From positions 248,001 to 312,000 of the forward strand of contig NC_087075.1 of assembly GCF_026151205.1 (NCBI RefSeq): a stretch of DNA of 64,000 nt, given 5' to 3'. Every line of letters starts with the position of its first letter. Within the stretch, counting starts at the first letter, position 1. Shown here piece by piece: positions 27,801-37,489 of the stretch. Below the pieces are notes generated by a model that had not been told where the DNA came from, ran no database searches, and was given only the letters and a program-made list of their open reading frames with translations. The DNA is from Bolinopsis microptera (lineage: Eukaryota; Ctenophora; Tentaculata; Lobata; Bolinopsidae). Position numbers and translations under genes: made by a program.

Positions 27801-30800
27801 TCCCGGTATCATGATAACAATAAAAGGGATAAAACTACAATTTACCAGGTTCCCGGTATCATGATAACAATAAAACTACAATTTACCAGGTTCCCGGTAT
27901 TACGATAACAATAAAACTGTAATTTACCAGGTTCCCGGTATTACGATAACAATAAAACTACAATTTACCAGGTTCCCGGTATCATGATAACAATAAAACT
28001 GTAATTTACCAGGTTCCCGGTATCATGATCACAATAAAACTGTAATCTACCAGGTTCCCGGTATTACGATAACAATAAAACTACAATTTACCAGGTTCCC
28101 GGTATCATGATTACAATAAAACTGTAATCTACCAGGTTCCCGGTATCATGATAACAATAAAAGGGATAAAACTACAATTTACCAGGTTCCCGGTATCATG
28201 ATAACAATAAAACTACAATTTACCAGGTTCCCGGTATTACGATAACAATAAAACTGTAATTTACCAGGTTCCCGGTATTACGATAACAATAAAACTACAA
28301 TTTACCAGGTTCCCGGTATCATGACCACAATAAAACTGTAATCTACCAGGTTCCCGGTATCATGACCACAATAAAACTGTAATCTACCAGGTTCCCGGTA
28401 TCACGATAACAATAAAACTGTAATTTACCAGGTTCCCGGTATTACGATAACAATAAAACTATAATCTACCAGGTTCCCGGTAAAATGATAACAATAAAAC
28501 TGTAATTTACCAGTTTTACCAGAACCTACACTTTAATATACTTTAATATGGTTCAAAATTTTGAATGGAGATAATATAGGTATATTAAAGTATATTAAAG
28601 TTTAATATGGTTCCCCCCCCCCCCCCCCCCCCAATAAAACTGTAGTCTACCAGGTTCCAGGTATAATGATCCCAATAAAACTATAATTTACCAGGTTGGC
28701 AGAACAGTATCCGCCATAATCTGTCGCTGAACGAGTGTTTCGTGAAGATTCCTCGGGAAGGAGGAGAGAGGAAGGGGAACTACTGGACCCTGGATCAGAG
28801 TTGTGATGATATGTTTGAGAAGGGAAATTACAGGTGGGACTAGGATCCAATCAATTATATTTTTATTTATGTTAGTCAACAGTTGTGCAGCTGCAGCAGA
28901 ACTAGGATGATGCTACAGAAGACAACTTAGCAAAATATTGACTTTTCCAAGAAAATAATTATAAACCCAATCAGTCTACCTAGTTAACTTTGAAACGTCA
29001 ACTGAACCCAAATGTCACTAGAAATCTAGGGATCACTTGACAATCAAACAGGTTTTCACATTTAAGCTACCTCCCACTTTTAATTTTTGGTGAAAATTAA
29101 AAGTTGGATAATAACGGTGTTGCACTATGCCCTGCTACTAAAGTAACGTGCACGTGTAAACATTACTGGAATAACATTATCATCAGTTTTGTTGTCATTA
29201 CGTAGTGTTTAGTCATTGCTACATTTGATTGGCTGTATCTGAGGTCGGGATGGATATTTCTTGATACGATAAAAACTGACTCTCTAAGATTGAGTAATAA
29301 TGCAACCACGGGCATTTTAGTTAAATATAAAGATATGTTTTTATAGACATTTTTGTCTTGAACACGTCCCGGGCTAACGTACGTACGTGCGTTCCAAAAA
29401 CAAAGGCGCGAGATCTGAGCCTAACCGGTGCAGTTGTAATATGACCTGGGTTCAGTTATCGTTTTGGGATTTAGGCTGACTAGGCACCCGATTAAGCTGA
29501 TTGGGCGCCCTGTTAACAGTGTTGCACCCCGATTCTAAACGATCGCCCAATTTTACAGCCAAACATTTTATCTCAACGTTTATAAAAAAATAGATCTGGT
29601 ACCCTGGTTTAACGCAATTTTATGACTTTAGTGACTTAGTAGCAGAGTATACAGTTATACAATATACACTTCATCCGGAAACCTAAATCATATTTTTGAC
29701 CGACTTTCTCAGAAGGAGGCGGAGAATGAAGCGCCCGATTAGACCCTCTCCATACTCAACACGACTATACGGACACATCAACTTTCCTTACAACCACCAA
29801 GTAAGTACATACTCAACACGACTATACGGACACCTCAACTTTCCTTACAACCACCAAGTAAGTACATACTCAACACGACTATACGGACACCTCAACTTTC
29901 CTTACAACCACCAAGTAAGTATATACTCAACACGACTATACGGACACCTCAACTTTCCTTACAACCACCAAGTAAGTACATACTCAACACGACTATACGG
30001 ACACCTCAACTTTCCTTACAACCACCAAGTAAGTACATACTCAACACGACTATACGGACACCTCAACTTTCCTTACAACCACCAAGTAAGTACATACTCA
30101 ACACGACTATACGGACACCTCAATTTTCCTTACAACCACCAAGTAAGTACATACTCAACACGACTATACGGACACCTCAACTTTCCTTACAACCACCAGG
30201 TACATAAATTATAATTAATTACATAATTAATTATCTACTCCAGTAGCAGGGAGGGGTTGAGTGTGCACTTCGATGTATAGAGTTTTTTGCTACTGAATCG
30301 GGTTAAATAGGTCATTGGTAACTCAAATCACCGAGGGGCGCATTTTGTATCGCTAGTCCCAGTCCTACAGGGCGAAATTTCTAAATTGCCCTCGGGCGAA
30401 AATTTGGGATTTTTGTATCTCGGCTTCTAAAAGACTTAGAGATTTGAATATTGGCTTAAAATAACCGCAATAGCCTTATTTATATACAAGTTATGAAGCA
30501 ATCTAAGGTCTCAAGTGCCTAGTTTTAAAGATATTCACGAAAAACCGTTTTTTGGCTCATCGCAGCCTGAAATACCGGATTATTTTTTATCTCGAGCTAG
30601 AAAGGTCGTAGAAACTTCTCCTATATTGAAAAATATGCGCAATGAGCACATTTATATAAGACTTATGAATCATTATATGCTCTAAAATGCTTATTTGTAG
30701 AGATATTAGCAAAAATCGGTAATTTTGGTTACACCAATACAAATTTGGTAATTCATTTTGTCTTTTTGTTGCAAATATTCACGTTGCAATTTTCAAGATG

Positions 30801-33800
30801 CAGTTTGTTGCTATCGATAGGACTTTATATGCTATTGCATGGTTTTGATACAATCCTTCAGCACCTGACATAGGCAATAGGGGTCACAAACCCTGAAATG
30901 TCAGGAACTGGGCAGTGGCCGAGATAAATATTTGATAATTACTTGGACTCTTGACTCACATACATCTTTTCAACGGTTAGTTAGACATCTTAAACCAGTA
31001 TTGAACGTTGAGTAAAACTTCTGATCCATTTGTAGCTCAAGTGATGTGCCCCAAAACCTCACGCCTGAGTGACAGTGGGCCTTATCGATCATGAGCCGCA
31101 AATCACAATGACTTTGGGCCTCAGAGACAAGGGCATTCGTACTCTTGGCTTAAATTGGCTCTTCGTTAGTATCATCGATCAGGTTTCTAACTTCTATATC
31201 ATCTGCCTGTCCAGTGTCCATCCGTCTCTTTGGGATTCATTATTACTTCAAGTTCAGCCATTTCGCTTCTGTTCAACTGTAGGCGTAATGAGGGACTTGA
31301 GTCCAGCAATAAAGTCAATATCTCTAGATTTAGCAATATCTGGTTTTGCTACTTTTAAGGTAATTGTGTTCAGCAAGCAAGTTTATAAGTTTTCAGTCGT
31401 ACTGCCCCAAAGTATTGGCCCCCAGGGCACCAGTAATGCTGGAGCACTGGTAATGCACATGGTAATTATACTGATTTTTTGCTTATCATTGCTCATTTTT
31501 AAGTTCCTTTTTCAGCAGTCTTCCCTATCATACTGGCAAAAAACAGATTCACCTCCTTTATCTCTAAATATAATTTTGAACCTGGGCTATACAGGTTATC
31601 GAATGTCCACCAACCTCGTGCCCCAATTATTGTCAGCCCCAGGACCTCTCGCACCTGCAACTTTGGGTCCCAAAACTTGAAGAACTTCGGGCCCAACGAT
31701 ACCTGTCCTTCAGTGACTCTGTGCCCCACATAATTCTAATTTATGACTCAATGTAAATTGTAAATGCTAAGATGGACATTCGATAACCTGTAGAGCTCAG
31801 GTTCAAGATTATATTTAGAGATAAAGGAGGTGAATCTGTTTTTATTGCCAGTATGATAGGGAAGACTGCTGAAAAAGGAACTTAAAAATGAGCTATGTTA
31901 AGCAAAAAATCAGCATAATTACCATGTGCATTAACCAGTGCTCCAGCATTACTGGTGCTCTGGGGGCCAATACTTTGGGGCAGTACGACTGAAAACTTAC
32001 AAACTTGCTTGCTGAACACAATTACCTTAAAAGTAGCGAAACCAGATATTGCTAATTGACTTTATTGCTGGACTGAAGTCCCTCATTACGCCTACAGTTG
32101 AACAGAAGCGAAATGGCTGAACTTGAAGTAATAATGAATCTCAAAGAGACGGATGGACACTGGACAGGCAGATGATATAGAAGTTAGAAACCTGATCGAT
32201 GATACTAACGAAGAGCCAATTTAAGCCAAGAGTACGAATGCCCTTGTCTCTGAGGCCCAAAGTCATTGTGATTTGCGGCTCATGATCGATAAGGCCCACT
32301 GTCACTCAGGCGTGAGGTTTTGGGGCACATCACTTGAGCTACAAATGGATCAGAAGTTTTACTCAACGTTCAATACTGGTTTAAGATGTCTAACTAACCG
32401 TTGAAAAGATGTATGTGAGTCAAGAGTCCAAGTAATTATCAAATATTTATCTCGGCCACTGCCCAGTTCCTGACATTTCAGGGTTTGTGACCCCTATTGC
32501 CTATGTCAGGTGCTGAAGGATTGTATCAAAACCATGCAATAGCATATAAAGTCCTATCGATAGCAACAAACTGCATCTTGAAAATTGCAACGTGAATATT
32601 TGCAACAAAAAGACAAAATGAATTACCAAATTTGTATTGGTGTAACCAAAATTACCGATTTTTGCTAATATCTCTACAAATAAGCATTTTAGAGCATATA
32701 ATGATTCATAAGTCTTATATAAATGTGCTCATTGCGCATATTTTTCAATATAGGAGAAGTTTCTACGACCTTTCTAGCTCGAGATAAAAAATAATCCGGT
32801 ATTTCAGGCTGCGATGAGCCAAAAAACGGTTTTTCGTGAATATCTTTAAAACTAGGCACTTGAGACCTTAGATTGCTTCATAACTTGTATATAAATAAGG
32901 CTATTGCGGTTATTTTAAGCCAATATTCAAATCTCTAAGTCTTTTAGAAGCCGAGATACAAAAATCCCAAATTTTCGCCTGAGGGCAATTTAGAAATTTC
33001 GCCCTGTAGGACTGGGACTAGCGATACAAAATGCGCCCCTCGGTGATTTGAGTTACCAATGACCTATTTAACCCGATTCAGTAGCAAAAGACTCTATACA
33101 TCGAAGTGCACACTCAACCCCTCCCTGCTACTGGAGTAATCATAATTATTTACATAATTAATCAAATAATTATTTTCATAATTAATCAAATAATTATTTT
33201 CATAATTAATTACATAATTAATTTTATAATTAATCAAATGATTAATTTTATAGTTAATTAAATGATAAATTCTATAATTAATTACACTTACATGATTAAT
33301 TTTATAATTAATTGCATGATTGTGACTATATAATTGATGATATAACTATGATTACTATATAGTATTCACCTACAGGGGCTATCAGGGAACTGGAAGAGTT
33401 ACAACTACCTGTCAGCCCCCTGGCAGAACAAAGTGTCCCCCCTGAACCTGTACGCGTACAACAACACCACTCCTCGCGTTCAGTCCCTACAACCTCTCCC
33501 TCCTGTAAACCCTCCTCCTTTTAGCATGTCTCCTCCTGAGTACTCAAGGTATTGGGAGTGTGTGACGTCACGTTAAGGAGTGTGTGACGTCACGTGAGGG
33601 AGTGTGTGACGTCACGTTAGGGAGTGTGTGACGTCACGTGAGGGAGTGTGTGACGTCACGTGAGGGAGTGTGTGACGTCACGCGGTCACGTGAGGGAGTG
33701 TGTGACGTCACGTGAGGGAGTGTGTGACGTCACGTGAGGGAGTATGTGACGTCACGTGAGGGAGTGTGTGACGTCACGTGAGGGAATGTGTGACGTCACG

Positions 33801-34403
33801 TGAGGGCTGTGTAATAAGAAGTGAGAAGTGTGTAAATTTACGTAAAGTGTGATGTAAGATATGAAACTGAATTTTAAGCCCTTCACCTTTCAGGCAGTTA
33901 GAAGATCATGATCAGATATCATATAGTTTGCAAATGCTAGCCAATAGACAGACTCCACTTTCAAACATTTCGTTGGTAAGCCACTTGTAGTTTGATATAA
34001 TATGTTCATTTATAACGTAATCATTTTTTGGCCAATTTTTAACCCTCCCTCCTCCGTAATCTGTTTTACACATAGCTTAATTGTGTTAAAATTAAACTAG
34101 CGTAATCATTGAGAACCCCCCCCCCCTCTCAGTGATAACGTAATATGTAAACGAATCCATATATATACGTTTTCAACCAGTTTTCTGCAATGCTCGGTCG
34201 ATATTTCTACGCTTGGAGCAATTTTACTCATCGTTACATAGTTAACCGATAGGCAATATAAAGTGTGTTCATTTCAGAGCAGACAAGAGCCCCAGCTCGG
34301 GTTCTGTGCACCGCCCTACATTACCAGTACTGAGAACAACACATTCGCTCTCAAGACTGAGGACACTTCTTCCGCCTCCTGCAACTTCAACCCTAGCCTC
34401 TGA
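6855..34403 (+). CDS. foxl2: Forkhead transcription factor, FOXL2-like, seven-exon model
   Basis: Nuclear DNA-binding transcription factor. Exons: 6855-6989, 26926-27094, 28695-28833, 29713-30199, 33376-33548, 33894-33975, 34278-34403 (TGA at 34401); every junction is GT-AG and all phases close. Exons 2-3 encode the forkhead domain: [27 protein letters not shown], then [15 protein letters not shown] (recognition helix) and [10 protein letters not shown]-like [10 protein letters not shown]. Exon 4 starts [11 protein letters not shown], the basic tail typical of FOXL2; that tail and the NECF and [12 protein letters not shown] words are why I choose FOXL2. The protein is 436 residues if the last donor of exon 4 is used, 303 if the first is used. 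Exon 1 (45 residues, begins [10 protein letters not shown]) joins in phase but lies 20 kb upstream, so its membership is less certain than exons 2-7. No poly(A) signal was identified. Introns are filled with minisatellites. Confidence 0.88.
7347..7496. mobile_element. 150-bp MITE with TA target duplication
   Basis: The ends are imperfect inverted repeats of about 20 bp (left ccttatcggacgttatttga; right tcaaataaagtctgataagg), flanked by TA on both sides (7345-7346 and 7497-7498). It is in forkhead intron 1. TA duplication suggests a Tc1/mariner-type non-autonomous element; this is inference. Confidence 0.65.
7985..9300. repeat. 10-bp minisatellite (taacacaggt) with G-rich interruptions
   Basis: A tandem 10-bp unit with tataacacag/tacaacacag variants, best preserved at 8030-8330. 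From 8440 it is broken by G runs up to about 20 nt and decays to irregular G-rich DNA. The reverse-strand frames rich in LYLCYTCV are repeat artefacts. In forkhead intron 1. Confidence 0.9.
9301..10560. repeat. Degenerate purine-rich repeat (ggaatagag words)
   Basis: Long strand-asymmetric purine-rich tract made of loosely conserved ggaatagagg units. No coding frame. In forkhead intron 1, continuous with the G-rich decay of the preceding array. Confidence 0.8.
10561..12699. other. Intronic sequence without recognised genes
   Basis: Mostly unique intron sequence of the forkhead gene. It contains homopolymer runs (C at about 12007, A at 12360-12385) and several cacgtg/catgtg words, but nothing I can assign. 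Short open frames show no family similarity I recognise. Confidence 0.5.
12700..13165. repeat. 10-bp minisatellite (taccactata)
   Basis: About 45 copies of a 10-bp AT-rich unit with occasional 2- or 4-bp slips. The open frame within it (TTIYHIPLY words) is an artefact. Confidence 0.95.
13240..14600. repeat. 30-bp minisatellite with tatcagcag core
   Basis: About 45 copies of a 30-bp unit containing tttagtttactaatattata followed by gtatcagcag. Many units have single-base indels at both edges, while the centre (13680-14040 and 14200-14470) is more homogeneous. Confidence 0.95.
14601..15649. other. Intronic sequence without recognised genes
   Basis: Unique AT-rich intron sequence with poly-A/poly-C runs near 15150. 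Nothing identifiable. Confidence 0.5.
15650..16864. repeat. 1.2-kb polypyrimidine microsatellite (CCCT)n
   Basis: About 300 copies of ccct with scattered variant blocks (ccacccctt, ccgt, extra C). The + strand is almost pure pyrimidine over 1.2 kb. Long frames in four of the six readings are artefacts. The variant blocks recur at intervals, indicating higher-order duplication within the tract. Confidence 0.98.
17226..17880. repeat. 27-bp minisatellite carrying an X-box-like word
   Basis: About 15 tight 27-bp copies to 17638, then about five degenerate copies to 17880. Each tight copy contains gtttccatgacaac, which fits the degenerate nematode X-box pattern RTHNYYWTRRNRAC (recalled, not looked up). 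Frames on both strands are open only because 27 is divisible by three. The array ends about 20 bp before a candidate exon. Confidence 0.95.
17901..17954 (+). other. Candidate 54-bp cassette exon in forkhead intron 1
   Basis: Flanked by a strong 3' splice site (a pyrimidine-rich run ending ttcatttcag) and a GAA|gtgagt donor, with a length divisible by three. It could therefore be included between exons 1 and 2 without a frame change, adding [19 protein letters not shown] recognise no homology for that peptide. Another frame ([17 protein letters not shown]) looks more protein-like but does not fit the neighbouring phases. Could be a chance pairing of splice sites. Confidence 0.3.
18129..18660. 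repeat. Inverted repeat, arms about 150 bp
   Basis: 18129-18270 (including accaaaacccat and cgagaatgaaatgggtcgct) recurs in inverted orientation at 18495-18655 with a few mismatches, around a spacer of about 225 bp. It looks like a fold-back element; no target duplication identified. Confidence 0.75.
18789..26050. repeat. 7.3-kb satellite-like array of a 48-bp unit, about 150 copies
   Basis: Extremely homogeneous 48-bp units containing attatttcagcaagatacgg and gtgatatgcagtatgaca. Common variants change one or two bases (accttattt, aaaattattt, acgttattt, acaatattt, gtggcctta). Rare units lose or gain one G in the gggaca word, which changes the open frame and produces the long artefactual frames. 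The array starts at a sequence resembling a 3' splice site (gtaacattatttcag) and its last unit runs into a donor-like CTCACAA|gtaagt at 26066. Confidence 0.98.
26051..26512. other. Intronic sequence between two arrays
   Basis: Unique AT-rich intron sequence with a short tattccttg triplication near 26420. Nothing else recognised. Confidence 0.5.
26513..26919. repeat. 20-bp minisatellite of CRE palindromes
   Basis: About 20 copies of a unit made of tgacgtcactacttgtttaa. All but two retain the full TGACGTCA palindrome, the consensus binding site of CREB/ATF bZIP factors. The last copy leads directly into the acceptor of forkhead exon 2 (acttgtttacctcag|AGC), so the unit includes the sequence just upstream of that splice site. 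Confidence 0.97.
27458..28690. repeat. 41-bp minisatellite filling forkhead intron 2
   Basis: About 30 copies of a 41-bp unit containing tttaccaggttcccggtat and gataacaataaaac. The acceptor of exon 3 is ...tttaccag|GTTGG, so each unit carries a copy of that acceptor and the first exon bases. A larger block of about 336 bp, marked by aaaagggataaaac, is duplicated at 27823 and 28158. Confidence 0.97.
29752..30199 (+). repeat. Eight 57-bp coding repeats spanning the exon 4 splice donor
   Basis: Exon 4 of the forkhead gene ends in eight tandem copies (the last ends at the final donor) encoding [19 protein letters not shown]. Seven copies contain CACCAA|gtaagt and the eighth CACCAG|gtacat. All eight donors leave phase 0, so splicing at any of them keeps the frame with exon 5 and adds 19 residues per retained unit. 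Confidence 0.95.
30237..33138. repeat. 2.9-kb near-perfect palindrome in a forkhead intron
   Basis: The left arm (about 30237-31608) and right arm (about 31772-33138) are inverted copies of about 1.37 kb with very few differences, separated by a 160-bp spacer. The ends read ctccagtagcaggg...ccctgctactggag, with TA on both sides, which could be a TA target duplication. The open frame at 31069-31680 shows no family I recognise. It fills nearly the whole intron between exons 4 and 5 and lies in AT-rich cataattaatt repeats (to about 33330). I infer a fold-back transposon or inverted duplication. Confidence 0.9.
33555..33805. repeat. 22-bp minisatellite with CRE plus E-box
   Basis: About 11 copies of a unit containing gtgtgtgacgtcacgtgagg. 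It merges a TGACGTCA palindrome (bZIP) with a CACGTG E-box (bHLH-Zip) by overlap. It begins within about 7 bp of the donor of forkhead exon 5. Confidence 0.95.
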
Positions 34404-34529
34404 ACACTTGTAGACTCTACTCACCCCTAAAGTAGACTCTACTCACCCCTAAACGGGCCGCGCACGAAAATACTGTGATGGAGCTTTTTGCATGAGACTG
34501 AGATAGTGAGTTGTAGGTTTAAAGGAGCA

Positions 34530-35760
34530 ACTGAAACCTGTAGAGGTAACTGAAACTTGTAGAGGTAACTGAAACCTGTAGAGGTAACTGAAACTTGTTG
34601 AAGTAACTGAAACCTGTAGAGGTAACTGAAACTTGTAGAGGTAACTGAAACTTGTAGAGGTAACTGAAACTTGTAGAGGTAACTGAAACTTGTAGAGGTA
34701 ACTGAAACTTGTAGAGGTAACTGAAACTTGTAGAGGTAACTGAAACTTGTAGAGGTAACTGAAACTTGTAGAGGTGACTGAAACTTATAGAGGTGACTGA
34801 AACTTGTTGAGGTAACTAAAACTTGTAGAGATAACTGGAACTTGTAGAGGGAACTGAAAGTTGTTGTACTTTTGGATAATTGTAGACACTTAGCTGGTTC
34901 TATTTCTGCCCACCTATTATAGAAATGATGACAGTGACTAAAAAACAGTAACTGAAACTTGTAGAGGTGACTGAAACTTGTAGAGGTGACTGAAACTTGT
35001 AGAGGTAACTGAAACTTGTAGAGGTAACTGAAACTTGTAGAGGTAACTGAAACTTGTAGAGGTGACTGAAACTTGTTCATGAGGTAACTAAAACTTGTAG
35101 AGGTAACTGGAACTTGTAGAGGTAACTGAAACTTGTAGAGGTAACTGAAACTTGTAGAGGTAACTGAAACTTGTAGAGGTAACTGAAACTTGTAGAGGTA
35201 ACTGAAACTTGTAGAGGTAACTGAAACTTGTAGAGGTGACTGAAACTTGTAGAGGTGACTGAAACTTGTAGAGGTAACTGAAACTTGTAGAGGTGACTGA
35301 AACTTGTAGAGGTGACTGAAACTTGTAGAGGTGACTGAAACTTGTTGAAGTAACTGAAACTTGTAGAGGTAACTGAAACTTGTAGAGGTAACTGAAACCT
35401 GTAGAGGTAACTGAAACTTGTAGAGGTAACTGAAACAGTGAAACTTGTTGAGGTAACTGAAACTTGTAGAGGTAACTGAAACTTGTAGAGGTAACTGAAA
35501 CTTGTAGAGGTAACTGAAACTTGTAGAGGTAACTGAAACTTGTAGAGGTAACTGAAACTTGTAGAGGTAACTGAAACTTGTAGAGGTAACTGAAACTTGT
35601 AGAGGTGACTAAAACTTGTAGAGGTAACTGAAACTTGTAGAGGTAACTGAAACTTGTAGAGGTAACTGAAAGTTGTTGTACTTTTGGATAATTGTAGACA
35701 CTTAGCTGGTTCTATTTCTGCCCACCTATTATAGAAATGATGACAGTGACTAAAAAACCT
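34530..35760. repeat. 19-bp minisatellite downstream of the forkhead stop codon
   Basis: About 55 copies of taactgaaacttgtagagg. A 100-bp module (tgttgtacttttggataatt through agtgactaaaaaac) occurs twice, at about 34860-34955 and 35668-35760, so the block arose by at least one larger duplication. Reverse-strand open frames of 213 and 239 codons are repeat artefacts. It starts about 125 bp after the stop codon and may lie in the 3' UTR. Confidence 0.95.
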
Positions 35761-37489
35761 TTTCACATATTTTATAGCGAGAACAGTGTTGTGCATTATT
35801 GTGACATATTGATGATATAATGTAGTACAGAGAGGAGACGTACTTTAACTTCGGGTAATGAATGTTGCTTTGACTAGAATCAGGAACAATGTATTCCTTG
35901 GGGCGCATCCGACTTTAACATTTGTTGACAAGCCGGTGAGAGCCGGCCATGGTACAAATGCGGTTAAATGCGTTTACCTGAAAATGAGTGCTTCTCTGAG
36001 ATTTTGTCTAGGATGCAGGGGAGGGGAGTTTTCTACACATTTTTACACCATACATAAAAAAGGCAAAAGTGTAGTGTAAAATACCCTAAAAAGCCTTAAA
36101 AAGTGTAAAAAAGTGAAATTTTTTTCTCAACAAAGGTATGTTTCACCCCTGTTTTGTCCTTTGGAAATTGTACTATGTGAAGACTGATGGGAAAAGATTT
36201 GAGAAAATAATTTGAGTGTAATTTAGTGTTAAAGTGTAATTTAGTGTACCTTTTTTACTGCACTTTTTACTACACCATACACCAAAAATACAAAAGTGTA
36301 GTGACATTTTATAATATTCATATCTATCATAATCCTTAATAATAACAAACAAGTTTGTACTTGTAGTGGATTTAGATTTTTGATTTGGGGGTGGACATCA
36401 ATATGAACGCTATAGGGATCCACAGCACATACTAATAATCTCAGAATGTGTGTGGGTGGGTGCGTGCGCGTATGAATTATACGCGCACGCACCCACCCAC
36501 GCTATAATTTCCAAACAAAAAACGGTTAGAGTTATAGGATTGGTTTTTTCTGTATAGTTTCAACAAAACTCTGACGAAGCCAATAATTAATTTTTTTAAT
36601 CGGCCGGTGCTAAGTGGTTTAATTGATGGTTTTGTACCCCAAATATGATACTAAAGTGTCTCACTTTTTCTTACACTCTCCCCATTAGCTCCCCTAATAA
36701 TAATTACAGCTTTGGTATAATTATATAATTAGGTAATGAGGCAGTTGAGCCCGAGCGTGCTTAATCACTCTACAGTCGATCTTCGAGATTGTTCTATAAG
36801 TCAAGTTGAATCGATGTATTTTCGGACACTGATTTCGAATCACCGAAAAACTGTCTTGATCGTGATATGATTATGATTATGACCGTAGTTAGTCTAATTT
36901 CTCGTTAGGGTTTCAGCACATGCTTTTGTCAAGGATTGTGTTAGGGTTGGGATCAGATTACTAATCTGATTAGAGGGTAATAGGGTTTCGAATAGTCGTT
37001 CAGGGCCAGCTAGAGAACGGGTTGAAAAAGTCACGTGACAGTCGAGTGTAGAGTGAGGATAAGAGTTGGGCGCTCAGAATTAAATTTACTCTAATGCGGC
37101 CGGTTTCGACTGAGAGTTCATGCTTTTGCACTGTTTTAACTTTTGCACCGTTTATAATACTTTTGCAATTCAACTGCGATAGTGAAGTCCCGGGTCACAC
37201 TGTCACTAGTAAGGTACATATTAGTATTACTATCGGATCCGTGCGAGTTTCTATGTAAAATACCGCAGTAAGCAGTAGCAAACAAATTTGTTTTCAAGTT
37301 GAGGCTGAGCGGAGACTGGTCTTACTATTAAGCTATTCCTATGCATACATTCTTAAAGTAAGAATAGTTTTAAAAAGATTAGTACACATTTTATTTATAG
37401 TTGTTGACGCGGTTGACATAGAGTTCAATACAAAGATGACTCAGTTTAAATTTGAAACTGACTAGTCCATAGTCATGATTAAGGTTTGT
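35761..37489. other. Intergenic region between the forkhead gene and a transposon
   Basis: No gene recognised. It contains two related acaccatac/gtgtagtg blocks (36040-36080, 36265-36310), an alternating gtgcgcgtatg/catacgcgcac inverted pair at 36455-36500, and one copy of a dispersed repeat at 36418-36640. Confidence 0.5.
36418..36640. repeat. Dispersed repeat, copy 1
   Basis: The segment cggttagagttataggattg ... aaaactctgacgaagccaa is clearly related to 54347-54570, including the upstream aatgtgtgt word and the downstream aatcggycg word. Non-coding; probably a diverged transposable-element family. Confidence 0.65.

Noticed and set aside
31069-31680. A 203-codon frame in the palindrome as a transposase
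   Set aside because: No recognisable catalytic motif or family similarity, unusual composition, and the inverted copy in the other arm is interrupted.
34439-35796. Reverse-strand frames of 213 and 239 codons
   Set aside because: Translation of a 19-bp repeat (three units equal 19 codons), so it is open without selection.
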